Shown: piece by piece, positions 11,832 through 21,039 of the stretch
Position numbering within the stretch: position 1 is the first letter of the stretch
How the letters are laid out: each line of letters starts with the position of its first letter
Origin: Paraburkholderia sp.
GTDB taxonomy: Bacteria; Pseudomonadota; Gammaproteobacteria; Burkholderiales; Burkholderiaceae
Direction: 5' to 3'
Length of the DNA: 64,000 bases
NCBI GenBank assembly: GCA_004322045.1
Contig: SCRN01000025.1
Coordinates: 1-64,000, forward strand
The notes under the pieces: model-generated
Database searches by the model: none
What the model saw: only the letters and a program-made list of their open reading frames with translations
What the model was told of the DNA's origin: nothing
Translations under genes and position numbers: made by a program

Positions 11832-13574
11832 TCAGGCGCATGGTCCGGCTACGCCTGCGCCCACGGTAGGATCGAGGCGCACGCTAACTGGAATGCGCAC
11901 TTCGATTGTCGTTCCGTGTCCCGGCGAGGACTCGATGTCAAGTTCGCCCTCGACGAGATAGGCGCGCTCGCGCAAGCCGGCCAACCCGAACGAACCCGTC
12001 TTGCGTGGCAGCGTCGGGTCGAAGCCGATACCGTTGTCTCGAACCGTCAACAGCACGCGATCGCGTTCGCGAGCGACGCACACCTTTACGTGTGAGGCCT
12101 GCGCATGCCGAGCCACGTTCGTCAGCGACTCCTGCAACATGCGGAACGTCGCCGTGGCGTACGGTTCGTCGAGTTCGAGGTCTACCGGCTCGACGGTGAG
12201 CTCGCAAGCCACCCCGCTGCGCTGCGTGAAGTTCTGCACGAGCCATTGCATCGCGGGGACGAGGCCGAGATCATCGAGCACGAGCGGCCGCAAGTCCGAT
12301 GCGATTCGCCGCGTCGATGCGACCGCGTCGTCGAGCAACGCCCGCATCCCGGCTAGCCTTCGCTCGTCCATCGCGCTGCCTTGCGGTCCGGAAGCCGCGT
12401 CGCGCAACCGGTCGGTTTCAATACGCAAGGTAGCGAGGGTTTGAGCGAGTTCGTCGTGCAGTTCTCGCGAAATGCGCCGCATCTCTTGCTCCCGCGCCGA
12501 ACTGCCGATAGCCGCGACTTCTCGCAGTTCCTCTTGCGACGTCATGAGCGCCGTCTCGGCGCGCTTTCTTTCGGCCACTTCGTGCTGTAGTTCGCGATTC
12601 GACTCCGCGAGTGCAGCCGTGCGGGCCGCGACGCGCGCTTCGAGCAGCGCCTTCGCCTCGTTCAATTGCGCCGTGCGCTGCTGCACGAGCCGGTGCTCAG
12701 CCCGTTCGCGGTCGAAGGCCTGAACGACACGCGTGTAAAGCTTGATATTGTCGAAGGTCAGAGAAACGAGGACGAAGCTCGACGCGATCAAGCCGTAGAT
12801 GCGCCCGGCGTAAAACCCGAGGTCGAAACGGGCGTGATTAAAGACGGCGGAAAGCGCAATGTCGAAAATCCACGCGCAGACGACCACGATCATCCATAGG
12901 TCGAGGACCGTGCGCGCGCGCCGGAAAATCAACGATGCGAGCGCGGCGAAGTTGATAAGCCATACGATGGACACGACCCAGACGATCGCCCCCGCCTCTT
13001 GCGAACCGCTCATAATAGGGGGCAACCAGGCATGGCCGAGCGTCGCGACCGCGGTCATCAAGCCGGCGATCGCGACCGCGATCACGACGCAAAGCAACGC
13101 CGCGCCCCAAGGCGCCTTCGGCCGCCGGCCCTCGCCGGGCGGTCGTGCGCGCGCGTACGCAATCACCGCGAGCGGAAACGCGCCATGCCACATCATGTAA
13201 AGCCAAGCGGTGGTCTGCGGGCCGGCCCCCAGCGCGCCCGTGGGCGTGAACAGCCCAGGAAACGACAGCGTATGGGCAATCGCCATGCAAGCGCTCAGTA
13301 GGTAACCGCCCGCAAGCATCAGCAACGCCGGAGAAAAGAGAATGCCGTACTGCCCGATAAACAACGCGGCGGTCAGCAGATCGCACACGGCGAGCGCCGA
13401 CTGGTAAATCGGCACGAACGCCCAAACCGGGGCGAGTTGTGTTTTGGCGAACGGCACCGCCGCTGCGAACACAGCAATCGTCACCGCGATGGCGGCCAGC
13501 GCAAGCAGGCGCTCGCGGCGGTCCGGCCTCAACGTCGAGATGAATACGCGTGCCTCGTCGGTCGACTCACCCAC
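11832..13574 (-). CDS. Orphan sensor histidine kinase, MASE4 - HisKA_3 - HATPase
   Basis: A 580-residue membrane sensor kinase. Residues 20-275 hold about eight hydrophobic segments of the MASE4 type; a coiled coil covers 285-345. The dimerisation/phosphoacceptor domain is HisKA_3 with His373 in RELHDELAQTL, and the ATPase domain has DNGIGFDP and GLAGLRERA. This is the NarX/DegS-like class that pairs with LuxR/FixJ-type regulators, but no response regulator gene is adjacent, so the partner must be elsewhere. The ligand of MASE4 is not known. The 294 nt between it and tRNA-Pro hold no gene that I can see. Confidence 0.9.
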   Translation of the reverse strand: MGESTDEARVFISTLRPDRRERLLALAAIAVTIAVFAAAVPFAKTQLAPVWAFVPIYQSALAVCDLLTAALFIGQYGILFSPALLMLAGGYLLSACMAIAHTLSFPGLFTPTGALGAGPQTTAWLYMMWHGAFPLAVIAYARARPPGEGRRPKAPWGAALLCVVIAVAIAGLMTAVATLGHAWLPPIMSGSQEAGAIVWVVSIVWLINFAALASLIFRRARTVLDLWMIVVVCAWIFDIALSAVFNHARFDLGFYAGRIYGLIASSFVLVSLTFDNIKLYTRVVQAFDRERAEHRLVQQRTAQLNEAKALLEARVAARTAALAESNRELQHEVAERKRAETALMTSQEELREVAAIGSSAREQEMRRISRELHDELAQTLATLRIETDRLRDAASGPQGSAMDERRLAGMRALLDDAVASTRRIASDLRPLVLDDLGLVPAMQWLVQNFTQRSGVACELTVEPVDLELDEPYATATFRMLQESLTNVARHAQASHVKVCVARERDRVLLTVRDNGIGFDPTLPRKTGSFGLAGLRERAYLVEGELDIESSPGHGTTIEVRIPVSVRLDPTVGAGVAGPCA

Positions 13575-13868
13575 ATTTGCTCCCGTATTCGATCGCCTAC
13601 GGTACTCGTTATGGATACTCGCTATCGCGCTTGACGATTCTGTAGCTTACGTATTATGTGACGCCATCACGCGCGAGGGAAGCGGGAAACTACGAGTGCG
13701 ACGGGGGCCGGTGGGGCCGATCTTAGTGCCCTAGGGCGGACTCGCAACTCGAGTGGCGAGGTGACAACGATCCCGGTTGGCGCTTGCCAGTCGGTGATTG
13801 ATTGAAGAAGAGCTTTGCCAAGCGATTAGGAAAACGAAAACACGCTACGCGCAAAGCCTTGTATATAG

Positions 13869-13945
13869 TGGTCGGAGCGATAGGATTCGAACCTACGACC
13901 CTCTGATCCCAAATCAGATGCGCTACCAGGCTGCGCTACGCTCCG
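13869..13945 (-). tRNA. tRNA-Pro (anticodon UGG)
   Basis: On the minus strand a complete 77-nt cloverleaf runs from CGGAGCG to CGCTCCG-ACCA. The anticodon arm reads CTGAT-TTGGGAT-ATCAG-like with TGG at the anticodon, and the T arm contains GGTTCGAATCC. The CCA end is encoded. The neighbouring genes sixA (plus strand) and the histidine kinase (minus strand) lie on either side. Confidence 0.96.
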
Positions 13946-13956
13946 ACGAATCCGAG

Positions 13957-13986
13957 ATTCTAGCCGTCTTGTCGATGGTCGGTCAA
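13957..13986 (-). promoter_or_regulatory. Sigma-70 promoter of tRNA-Pro
   Basis: On the minus strand TTGACC (13986-13981) and TAGAAT (13962-13957) are separated by 18 nt and lie about 12 nt upstream of the tRNA 5' end, as expected for a stable-RNA promoter. Confidence 0.75.
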
Positions 13987-14115
13987 TCTCGGCGCGAAGA
14001 AGATTTCAGCGTCGTTCGGCGCACCCAGCTAATATTCACTTTGTGGCATATCGCAGTTTTTGCATCCGATGACCGATGGCGCGCTTGTGCGCCCCAAGCG
14101 ATAGGAGGCAACGAC

Positions 14116-14574
14116 ATGGATTTGATCCTTTGGCGTCATGCGGAAGCGGAAGACGCCGCACCCAGCGACGCTGCCCGCCAACTCACCCCGCGCGGACGCA
14201 AGCAAGCGCAAACCGTGGCCAAATGGCTCAGGCAACGGCTCAGTGCCGATGCCGTGATTCTGGCCAGCCCCACCGCCCGCACCATCCAAACCGTCGAGGC
14301 GTTGACGGACCAATACCGCAGCGTGGATCGGATCGGCCCCGGCGCCGGGCCGGAAGCGGTGTTGGAGGCGGCCGGCTGGCCGGGCGGCCTCGCTTCGATG
14401 GTCGTCATCGTCGGGCATCAACCCACCCTGGGCCTCGTCGCCTCGCAGCTCGTCACCGCACAAAGCGCCGAATGGACGATCAAAAAAGGCGGCCTCTGGT
14501 GGCTCGCAAGCCGCGAGCGCAATGGCTCCGGACAGGTCGTGGTGCGAGCGGTCGTTTCTCCCGAATTGATTTAA
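14116..14574 (+). CDS. sixA: Phosphohistidine phosphatase SixA
   Basis: A 152-residue histidine-phosphatase-fold protein. RHAEAED carries the catalytic Arg7-His8, SPTARTIQT the second Arg, and VIVGHQPTLG the second catalytic His. The length and the RHAxAED motif identify SixA, which removes phosphate from phosphohistidine, for example on histidine phosphotransfer domains or PTS proteins. AGGAGG at 14103-14108 fixes the ATG at 14116. It is followed at 137 nt by olsB. Confidence 0.92.
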   Translation: MDLILWRHAEAEDAAPSDAARQLTPRGRKQAQTVAKWLRQRLSADAVILASPTARTIQTVEALTDQYRSVDRIGPGAGPEAVLEAAGWPGGLASMVVIVGHQPTLGLVASQLVTAQSAEWTIKKGGLWWLASRERNGSGQVVVRAVVSPELI

Positions 14575-14711
14575 CCCCGATGAAACGCGTGTGTCCGCCG
14601 CGCGACATGTCATCGCAGCGACACGCGTTTGCCATGCAAACGTCACCGCCTGTTACTACATTGGCAAAGACCCAGCATTCCTTTCATAGTCATTAGGAAC
14701 CAGGAACCCCT

Positions 14712-15515
14712 ATGCGAGATCTGCCGACGCCGACCCTGCCCTTCGCTTCGATCCCGCTCGATTCGCGCCGCCGTCTGCCACGCGAGAAAGAAACCGTCAC
14801 GCAGGAACACCGTCTGCAAGTGGCTTGGGCGCGCACCGATGAAGAACTGCGCGAGGCGCAGCGCCTGCGCTACCGCGTGTTCGCCGAAGAGATGGGCGCT
14901 AGCGTCACGGGCCCCGACGGGCTCGACGTCGATGCGTTCGACGCCTATTGCGATCATTTGCTCGTGCGCGACCTTGATACCCTGAAGGTGGTCGGCACTT
15001 ACCGCGTCCTGCCGCCGCATCAAGCCGCCCGCATCGGGCGCTTGTACGCCGAGGGAGAATTCGATCTCTCGCGCCTGGCGCATCTGCGCGCGAAGATGGT
15101 CGAAGTGGGCCGTTCCTGCGTGCACGCCGACTATCGCAGCGGTTCGGTCATCATGTCGCTGTGGGGCGGGCTCGGCACCTACATGATGCAAAACGGCTAC
15201 GAGACGATGCTCGGTTGCGCAAGCGTGCCGATGGCCGACGGCGGCCATTTCGCAGCGAACCTGTATGAGTCGTTGCGCGAGCAAGCGCTGACGAGCCCGG
15301 AATACCGCGTGTTCGCGCATACGCCGCTGCCCGTCGAGGAGCTGCGCACGGGTGTGCGCGTTGCGCCGCCGCCGCTCGTCAAAGGGTATCTGCGCCTCGG
15401 CGCGAAGATCTGCGGCGCACCGGCTTGGGACCCAGACTTCAACTGCGCCGATTTCCTCACGCTGTTCCGCCTGGCCGACATCAACGCCCGCTACGCGCGC
15501 CACTTCCTTGCTTAA
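14712..15515 (+). CDS. olsB: Ornithine lipid synthesis acyltransferase OlsB (GNAT, hemolysin-like)
   Basis: A 267-residue GNAT-fold N-acyltransferase. LRYRVFAEEMGA, YCDHLLVRD, VVGTYRVLPP and EVGRSCVHADYRSGSVIMSLW (quoted in part as VEVGRSCVHADYR) are the conserved blocks of the OlsB/hemolysin-like group. It transfers a 3-hydroxyacyl group from ACP to ornithine, the first step to phosphorus-free ornithine lipids. Its place next to ppx, ppk1 and the pst-pho cluster is the known Burkholderia arrangement and fits phosphate-starvation lipid remodelling. AGGAACC precedes the ATG. No convincing PhoB box was found in front of it. It ends before a strong bidirectional terminator. Confidence 0.88.
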   Translation: MRDLPTPTLPFASIPLDSRRRLPREKETVTQEHRLQVAWARTDEELREAQRLRYRVFAEEMGASVTGPDGLDVDAFDAYCDHLLVRDLDTLKVVGTYRVLPPHQAARIGRLYAEGEFDLSRLAHLRAKMVEVGRSCVHADYRSGSVIMSLWGGLGTYMMQNGYETMLGCASVPMADGGHFAANLYESLREQALTSPEYRVFAHTPLPVEELRTGVRVAPPPLVKGYLRLGAKICGAPAWDPDFNCADFLTLFRLADINARYARHFLA

Positions 15516-15560
15516 AGCAGCACACCATCGCCCCCGCAGGGCACGCCGTCGGCCATAGAG

Positions 15561-15600
15561 AAAAAGCGGCCCACGCTCGGCATCGAGCGTGGGCCGCTTC
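15561..15600. terminator. Bidirectional terminator between olsB and ppx
   Basis: A perfect 15-bp stem (15564-15578 with 15585-15599, AAGCGGCCCACGCTC and its complement) with a 6-nt loop sits between two convergent genes. The A-run at 15561-15565 gives a good U-tract for ppx transcripts on the minus strand; the plus-strand tract is weaker. Confidence 0.88.
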
Positions 15601-15645
15601 GCTTGTTCGACTATCGGCTATAGCGCTTGTTTCGAATGCAATCGC

Positions 15646-17157
15646 TTATTCGTCCGTGTATACGACGCGATAGCGGATCCCGACCTTCTCCCATTCGGCC
15701 GCTTCTTGGGTCAAGCTGTAATCGGTCAACGGATTGCCCGCGACCCATTCGTTCGGCAAGCGCACTTCGTAGCCGCCATGGGACTTGGTCAAGCGAATGC
15801 CCGGCAGGCCCACATCGGTGCGCCGGCGGCAAAGCAACGCCGCGAGCCGCAGGCAAAACAGCAAAGGCCACTCGACTTCGCGCGTTTGCGACAATTTGCC
15901 GAGCTTGCCCGCATGCCCGAGCACGAGCGCAGCGAGCCGCGCTTGATCGGTGCGCGAGAAGCCGGGCATATCGGCATTGCTCGCGATATAGGCGGAATGT
16001 TTGTGATATGCGCTATGAGAAATCGACAAGCCGATCTCGTGCAGTGCGGCCGCCCAGCCGAGAAAGACCCGCCCTTCTTCCAACTCTTCCCCATTCGCCG
16101 CGCCGAGTTGATCGTAGAAGCCGACCGCCAGTTCGCCGATGCGCTCGGCCTGTGCGCGATCGATGCCGTAACGGCGCATGAACCCCTCGACGGTGACCGC
16201 CCGCATGTCCTCGTGCTGCGTGCGCCCCAGCAAGTCGTATAGAACGCCGAGGCGCAACGCGCCGTCGGTCGTATCGACGTAATCGATCCCGAGTTCCTCG
16301 AACACGGCCAGCATGATCGACAAGCCGCCCGCGAGCACTGGCACGCGATCGGGCTTGAGCGCGACGAGCTTGAGCCGATTGACGTTTTCGGCTTTGATGA
16401 GCGCGCGCTTGAGCCGCTCGAGGCCGCCGCGCGAAATGCCGTGCGTCACGCCGGGATCGTTGAAGCCGTTGGCTTCGACGAGTTCGGCCAGCGCCCGGGC
16501 CGTGCCCGAGGAGCCGATCGCCTGATCCCATCCGGCCTGCTTGTACTCGCGCGAGATGATTTCAATTTCACGCTTGGCCGCCAGTTCGGCCTGACGCATC
16601 GTGTAATCGTCGACGTTGCCCGCGGGAAAGAACGTGCGGCTGTGGCTCACGCAGCCGATATAAAGGCTTTCCATCACGAGGGGCGTGTAGTGCTGGCCGA
16701 TGATGAACTCGGTCGAGCCGCCGCCGATATCGACGACGAGCCGCTTGCCCGAAATCGCGGGCACCGAGTGCGCGGCGCCGGCATAGATCAGCCGCGCCTC
16801 TTCGCGTCCCGCGATGACTTCGATCGGAAAGCCCAGCGCGTTTTGCGCTTCGACGAGAAATTCGCCGGCATTCTTGGCGACGCGCAGCGTATTGGTCGCC
16901 ACGGCGCGCACGTGGTCGGGATGAAAATCGCGCAGCCGTTCGCCGAAGCGCTTGAGCGCGTCCCACGCACGCACTTGCGACGCGCGATCGAGCATTTTGT
17001 CGGTCGAGAGCCCCGCGGCAAGCCGCACGGCCTCGCGCAGCGCATCGACTTGATAGATCTGCGCGCCGGCAGTCGTTTCCTCGACGCGCCCGACGATGAG
17101 CCGGAAACTATTCGAGCCGAGGTCCACGGACGCAAGAAGGTGCGGGGTATTGGGCAT
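15646..17157 (-). CDS. ppx: Exopolyphosphatase
   Basis: A 503-residue Ppx/GppA protein. SVDLGSNSFRLIV is the phosphate-1 motif, VATNTLRVAKN and GREEARLIYAGA follow, and VVDIGGGSTEFIIG is the phosphate-2 motif; the C-terminal third carries the HD-like helical domain (AALHEIGLSISHSAYHKHS). It removes terminal phosphate from polyphosphate, or pppGpp phosphate in GppA-type members; length and neighbour ppk1 favour Ppx. It diverges from ppk1 over a 286-nt region, so the two opposing activities can share control signals. That region holds no gene. Confidence 0.94.
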   Translation of the reverse strand: MPNTPHLLASVDLGSNSFRLIVGRVEETTAGAQIYQVDALREAVRLAAGLSTDKMLDRASQVRAWDALKRFGERLRDFHPDHVRAVATNTLRVAKNAGEFLVEAQNALGFPIEVIAGREEARLIYAGAAHSVPAISGKRLVVDIGGGSTEFIIGQHYTPLVMESLYIGCVSHSRTFFPAGNVDDYTMRQAELAAKREIEIISREYKQAGWDQAIGSSGTARALAELVEANGFNDPGVTHGISRGGLERLKRALIKAENVNRLKLVALKPDRVPVLAGGLSIMLAVFEELGIDYVDTTDGALRLGVLYDLLGRTQHEDMRAVTVEGFMRRYGIDRAQAERIGELAVGFYDQLGAANGEELEEGRVFLGWAAALHEIGLSISHSAYHKHSAYIASNADMPGFSRTDQARLAALVLGHAGKLGKLSQTREVEWPLLFCLRLAALLCRRRTDVGLPGIRLTKSHGGYEVRLPNEWVAGNPLTDYSLTQEAAEWEKVGIRYRVVYTDE

Positions 17158-17443
17158 TAGGAAAACGAGCTCCCGTGCGCGCGCACGACCGGCCGGGATC
17201 CATCGCCCAGGCGAGCGCCGCGCTGTTCAAAAACGTCATTGTAAGCACATAGTATTTCCCCACGGTGCATTGCATCAATGTGGCACCGCCTATGCGACAT
17301 CTTGGTCGTGTCCCCTTCGCCCGAGCGGCGCCCTGCGCCCTCGAACGACGCGCTCAATTCACACAATCGCCAAATTCGCGCCGAATCTCCGTAAAATGCC
17401 TAAAAAGTGACAGTATGACTTTTCACCGCAATGACACCGAATT

Positions 17444-19564
17444 ATGAGAATGTCCGAGCGTCCGTTCATTTCTTCATCCGACCCTTCTCATTTGCTGCCG
17501 ATGTCGCTGCGTTATCCCCTGCTGAACCGTGAGCTTGGCATTCTCGGCTTCAACGAGCGCGTCCTCGCGCAAGCCACCGACCCGTCCGTGCCGCTGCTCG
17601 AGCGCTTGCGCTTCATCTGCATCACGAGCAGCAACCTCGACGAATTCTTCGAAGTGCGCATGGCGGGACTGCAGGAGCAGATGCGCGACAACCCGGGCTC
17701 GCTCGCGCCGGACGGCATGTCGCTGCAGCACGTCTACGATCTGGTCGTCGAGCGCGCCCACAAGCTCGTGCATCGGCAGTACACGATGCTGCACGAGACA
17801 GTGCTCCCGGCACTCGAGCAAGAAGGCATCTATTTTCACAGCGCCGAGACGTGGACCGAAGCGCAGACCGAATGGGCGCGTCGCTACTTCGTCGACGAAT
17901 TGCTGCCGGTGCTCACCCCGATCGGCCTCGATCCCGCGCATCCGTTCCCGCGCGTGCTCAACAAAAGCTTGAACTTCGTGGTCGAACTCGAAGGCAAGGA
18001 CGCATTCGGCCGCCAGGCGGTAATGGGCATCGTGCAAGCGCCGCGCGCCCTGCCACGACTCGTGCACATGCCGCAGGAGCTTTCGGGCTTCACCTATGGT
18101 TTCGTGCTGCTCAGCTCGTTCATGCAGCGTTTCGTTCACGAGCTATTTCCCAACCTCACGATCCGAAGCTGCAATCAATTCCGCATCACGCGCAACAGCG
18201 AGTTATTCGTCGATGAAGACGAAATCACGAACTTGCGCGTCGCACTGCAAGGCGAGTTGCCCGCACGCCACCTGGGCAACGCGGTGCGCCTCGAAGTATC
18301 GGCCGATACGCCGCCCCACCTCGTGCGCCGGCTGCTCGACGAAAGCGGCTTGAGCGAGAAAGACTGCTACCGCGTGGATGGCTCGGTCAATCTCGTGCGC
18401 CTCATGCAGTTGCCCGAACTCGTCGATCGGCCCGACCTGAAGTTCGTGCCGCACGTGCCCGCCACGTCCCCCGCTCTCGCTAACGCCGCCAACCTGTTCG
18501 ACACGCTCGATCAGGGGGACGTGTTGCTGCATCATCCGTACGAGAGCTTTCAGCCCGTGTTGGAATTGCTGCTGCAGGCGGCGCAAGACCCGAGCGTCAT
18601 GGCGATCAAGCAAACGATCTACCGCACGGGCACCGATTCGCCGCTGATGGACGCGCTCATGCAAGCGGCGCGCAACGGCAAGGAAGTCACGGTGGTGGTC
18701 GAACTGCTCGCGCGCTTCGACGAAGAAACCAACATCAATTGGGCCTCGCAGCTCGAAGCCGTCGGCGCGCACGTTGTCTACGGCGTCGTGGGCCACAAGT
18801 GCCACGCCAAGATGATGTTGATCGTGCGACGCACGACGAACAACGGCAAGTCGACGCTCAAGCGCTATGCGCACTTGGGCACCGGAAACTATCATCCGCG
18901 CACCGCGCGCCTGTACACGGACTTCGGCCTGATGACGGCCGATCAGCTCATCTGCGAAGACGTTCACCACGTGTTCCAACAGTTGACGGGCATCGGCGGC
19001 GAATTGAGGCTGCACGAGCTTTGGCAATCGCCGTTCACGCTGCATCCCAAGCTCGTCGAAGCGATCTGTGCGGAGGCCGAGAATGCGCGCGCCGGCAAGA
19101 AAGCGCGCATCGTCGCGAAGATGAACGCCCTGCTCGAGCCGACGGTCATCGCCGAGTTGTACGAAGCGTCGCAAGCGGGCGTGAAGATCGATCTGATCGT
19201 GCGCGGCGTCTGCTCGCTGCAGCCGGGGGTCGAAGGGCTATCCGAGAACATCACCGTGCGCTCGATCGTGGGGCGCTTCCTCGAGCACCACCGCATCTTC
19301 TATTTCTTCGCCGATGGTCGGGAGCGCGTCTATCTGTCGAGCGCGGACTGGATGGATCGCAACTTCTTCCGCCGCGTCGAAGTCGCATTCCCGGTCAACG
19401 ATCGGCGCTTGAAACGGCGCGTCATCGCCGAGGGGCTGTCGGCCCTGCTCGGCGACAATCAAGCGGCTTGGGTGATGCAAAGCGATGGGCACTACCGGCG
19501 CAGCCGGCCCGGCAAGACATCGCGCAACGCTCAAGCCGGCTTGCTCGCGAAATTCGGCTGCTAA
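17444..19564 (+). CDS. ppk1: Polyphosphate kinase 1
   Basis: Up to 706 residues, full length for Ppk1. It reversibly polymerises the gamma-phosphate of ATP into polyphosphate. NRELGILGFNERVL and SSNLDEFFEVRMAG start the N-terminal domain. The two PLD-like catalytic regions contain YRTGTDSPLMDAL and GHKCHAKMMLIVRR (autophosphorylated His in the CHAKM block), and YLSSADWMDRN with VEVAFPV closes the protein. The conserved homology starts at MSLRYPLLNREL (ATG 17501); ATGs at 17444 and 17450 are also possible and lack a good ribosome site, so the first ~19 residues are uncertain. Confidence 0.95.
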   Translation: MRMSERPFISSSDPSHLLPMSLRYPLLNRELGILGFNERVLAQATDPSVPLLERLRFICITSSNLDEFFEVRMAGLQEQMRDNPGSLAPDGMSLQHVYDLVVERAHKLVHRQYTMLHETVLPALEQEGIYFHSAETWTEAQTEWARRYFVDELLPVLTPIGLDPAHPFPRVLNKSLNFVVELEGKDAFGRQAVMGIVQAPRALPRLVHMPQELSGFTYGFVLLSSFMQRFVHELFPNLTIRSCNQFRITRNSELFVDEDEITNLRVALQGELPARHLGNAVRLEVSADTPPHLVRRLLDESGLSEKDCYRVDGSVNLVRLMQLPELVDRPDLKFVPHVPATSPALANAANLFDTLDQGDVLLHHPYESFQPVLELLLQAAQDPSVMAIKQTIYRTGTDSPLMDALMQAARNGKEVTVVVELLARFDEETNINWASQLEAVGAHVVYGVVGHKCHAKMMLIVRRTTNNGKSTLKRYAHLGTGNYHPRTARLYTDFGLMTADQLICEDVHHVFQQLTGIGGELRLHELWQSPFTLHPKLVEAICAEAENARAGKKARIVAKMNALLEPTVIAELYEASQAGVKIDLIVRGVCSLQPGVEGLSENITVRSIVGRFLEHHRIFYFFADGRERVYLSSADWMDRNFFRRVEVAFPVNDRRLKRRVIAEGLSALLGDNQAAWVMQSDGHYRRSRPGKTSRNAQAGLLAKFGC

Positions 19565-19650
19565 GGGAGAAAGCTAGGGACCCGGCGGCCGCAGCGCCAG
19601 GGCTCGCTGCTCCGCCGAATTGCGCGCCTGGGTGGGCCGCTCTCGCTCGG

Positions 19651-20994
19651 TTAAGCGCCTGCATGCGCGGGTTGCCGGCGCAACGAGCGCTGCGCCGGGA
19701 AACGCACGCTGAACGTGCTGCCCTTGCCCTCTTCGCTCTTGACCTCGAGCGTCGCATCGTGCCGTTGCAGCACGTGCTTGACGATGGCGAGGCCAAGCCC
19801 GGTGCCGCCCGTATCGCGCGAGCGGCTACGATCGACGCGGTAAAAGCGCTCGGTCAACCGCGGGATGTCGGCCGACGGAATCCCGAAGCCCGTATCGGTC
19901 ACCGAGAACGACGCCTCGTTGCCCACCAGCTGCCAAGCGACATCGATCGTGCCGCCATCGGGCGTATAGCGAATGGCGTTCGTCACGAGATTGCCGAGCG
20001 CGCTCAAGATCTCCGTTTGGACGCCTGTCACGGTCAAGGTGTCATCGGCCGAGAACGAGATGCGATGGCGCCCGCCCGACAGCGTCGAGGCATCCTCACG
20101 CACGTGCGAAATCACGGCGCGCATATCGATGGGGCGATCGCTCGGCGGCTTGGCATCGCCTTCGAGCTTGGCGAGCACCAGCAAGTCGTCGACGATATTG
20201 CGCATGCGCGAGGCCTGCTGATCCATCAGCTCCAAGTAGCGTTCGCGATCGGCTGGCTCGAGCGGGATCTCGCGCAACGTTTCGAGAAAACCCGACAGCA
20301 CCGTGAGCGGCGTCTTCAGTTCGTGCGAGACATTCGCGACGAAGTCGCGCCGCATCGCATCGGTGCGCTCGAGTTCGGTGATGTCGGCCGACAGCACGAG
20401 CTTGCGATTTTCCCCATAGGGGAACCCTTGCACGGAAAGCACGTTCTGCCGCTTGTCGCCCATACCGCGCATGATGAGCATCTCGTCGTACTGATGCGAG
20501 TTCAGATAGCGCACGAAATCGGGATGCCGCACGAGATGGGTGATGTGCTGGCGCAGGTCGCGCTTCGCGTCCAAGCCGAAATGCTGCTCGGCGATCGCGT
20601 TGCACCACTCGATCTGGTCGTGATCGTCGAGCATGGCCACGCCGTTCGGCGACGCTTGGATCGCCTGGATAAAGCGCGAATGCTGCTGCTCGACTTGCCG
20701 CACTTGAGCGTGCCAGCGCTTGGCGAGCTTATGCAGCCGGTAGTAGATCTCGCCCCACACACCGGGCGCGCTCGGCACTTCACCGTAGACCGGCGCATCG
20801 AGCAAGCGCCACAGGCGCTCGGTGTGATAGGCGGAAAAGAGAATCTGCGCGACGAGCGCAACGACGGCGAAGATCAACGCCGCACTCACGCTTGCGACGG
20901 CCGCGATTGCCGCACATACGAGCGCGAGCAACAGCAGCGATACGATCGAGCGCGCCCAAATAATATTCATGAGGTCATGGGTGAATCGAATCAA
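19651..20994 (-). CDS. phoR: Phosphate regulon sensor histidine kinase PhoR
   Basis: A 447-residue kinase. Residues 12-56 carry two hydrophobic segments with almost no periplasmic part, as in PhoR. A PAS domain covers about 108-205 (IQASPNGVAMLDDHDQIEW). His224 lies in NVSHELKTPLTVL, and the ATPase domain has LGNLVTNAIRYTPDGG, DTGFGIP and GGTGLGLAIVKHV. It phosphorylates PhoB when phosphate is scarce and is kept quiet by PstSCAB-PhoU when it is plentiful. It is the last gene of the pst-pho cluster, 45 nt after phoB. Confidence 0.96.
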   Translation of the reverse strand: MIRFTHDLMNIIWARSIVSLLLLALVCAAIAAVASVSAALIFAVVALVAQILFSAYHTERLWRLLDAPVYGEVPSAPGVWGEIYYRLHKLAKRWHAQVRQVEQQHSRFIQAIQASPNGVAMLDDHDQIEWCNAIAEQHFGLDAKRDLRQHITHLVRHPDFVRYLNSHQYDEMLIMRGMGDKRQNVLSVQGFPYGENRKLVLSADITELERTDAMRRDFVANVSHELKTPLTVLSGFLETLREIPLEPADRERYLELMDQQASRMRNIVDDLLVLAKLEGDAKPPSDRPIDMRAVISHVREDASTLSGGRHRISFSADDTLTVTGVQTEILSALGNLVTNAIRYTPDGGTIDVAWQLVGNEASFSVTDTGFGIPSADIPRLTERFYRVDRSRSRDTGGTGLGLAIVKHVLQRHDATLEVKSEEGKGSTFSVRFPAQRSLRRQPAHAGA

Positions 20995-21039
20995 AAGCGC
21001 ACCGCGGTTTCCCCGCGCGGCGCACCCGGCGCTCCGGCA

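Noticed and set aside
14575-14711. A PhoB box in front of olsB
   Set aside because: CGTCAC and TGTTAC occur 10 bp apart, not 11, and other matches are weak; not enough to claim regulation.
17158-17443. Pho boxes in the ppx-ppk1 divergent region
   Set aside because: Single half-sites such as GTGACAG and ATGACA are present, but none is paired at 11-bp spacing, unlike the box in front of pstS.
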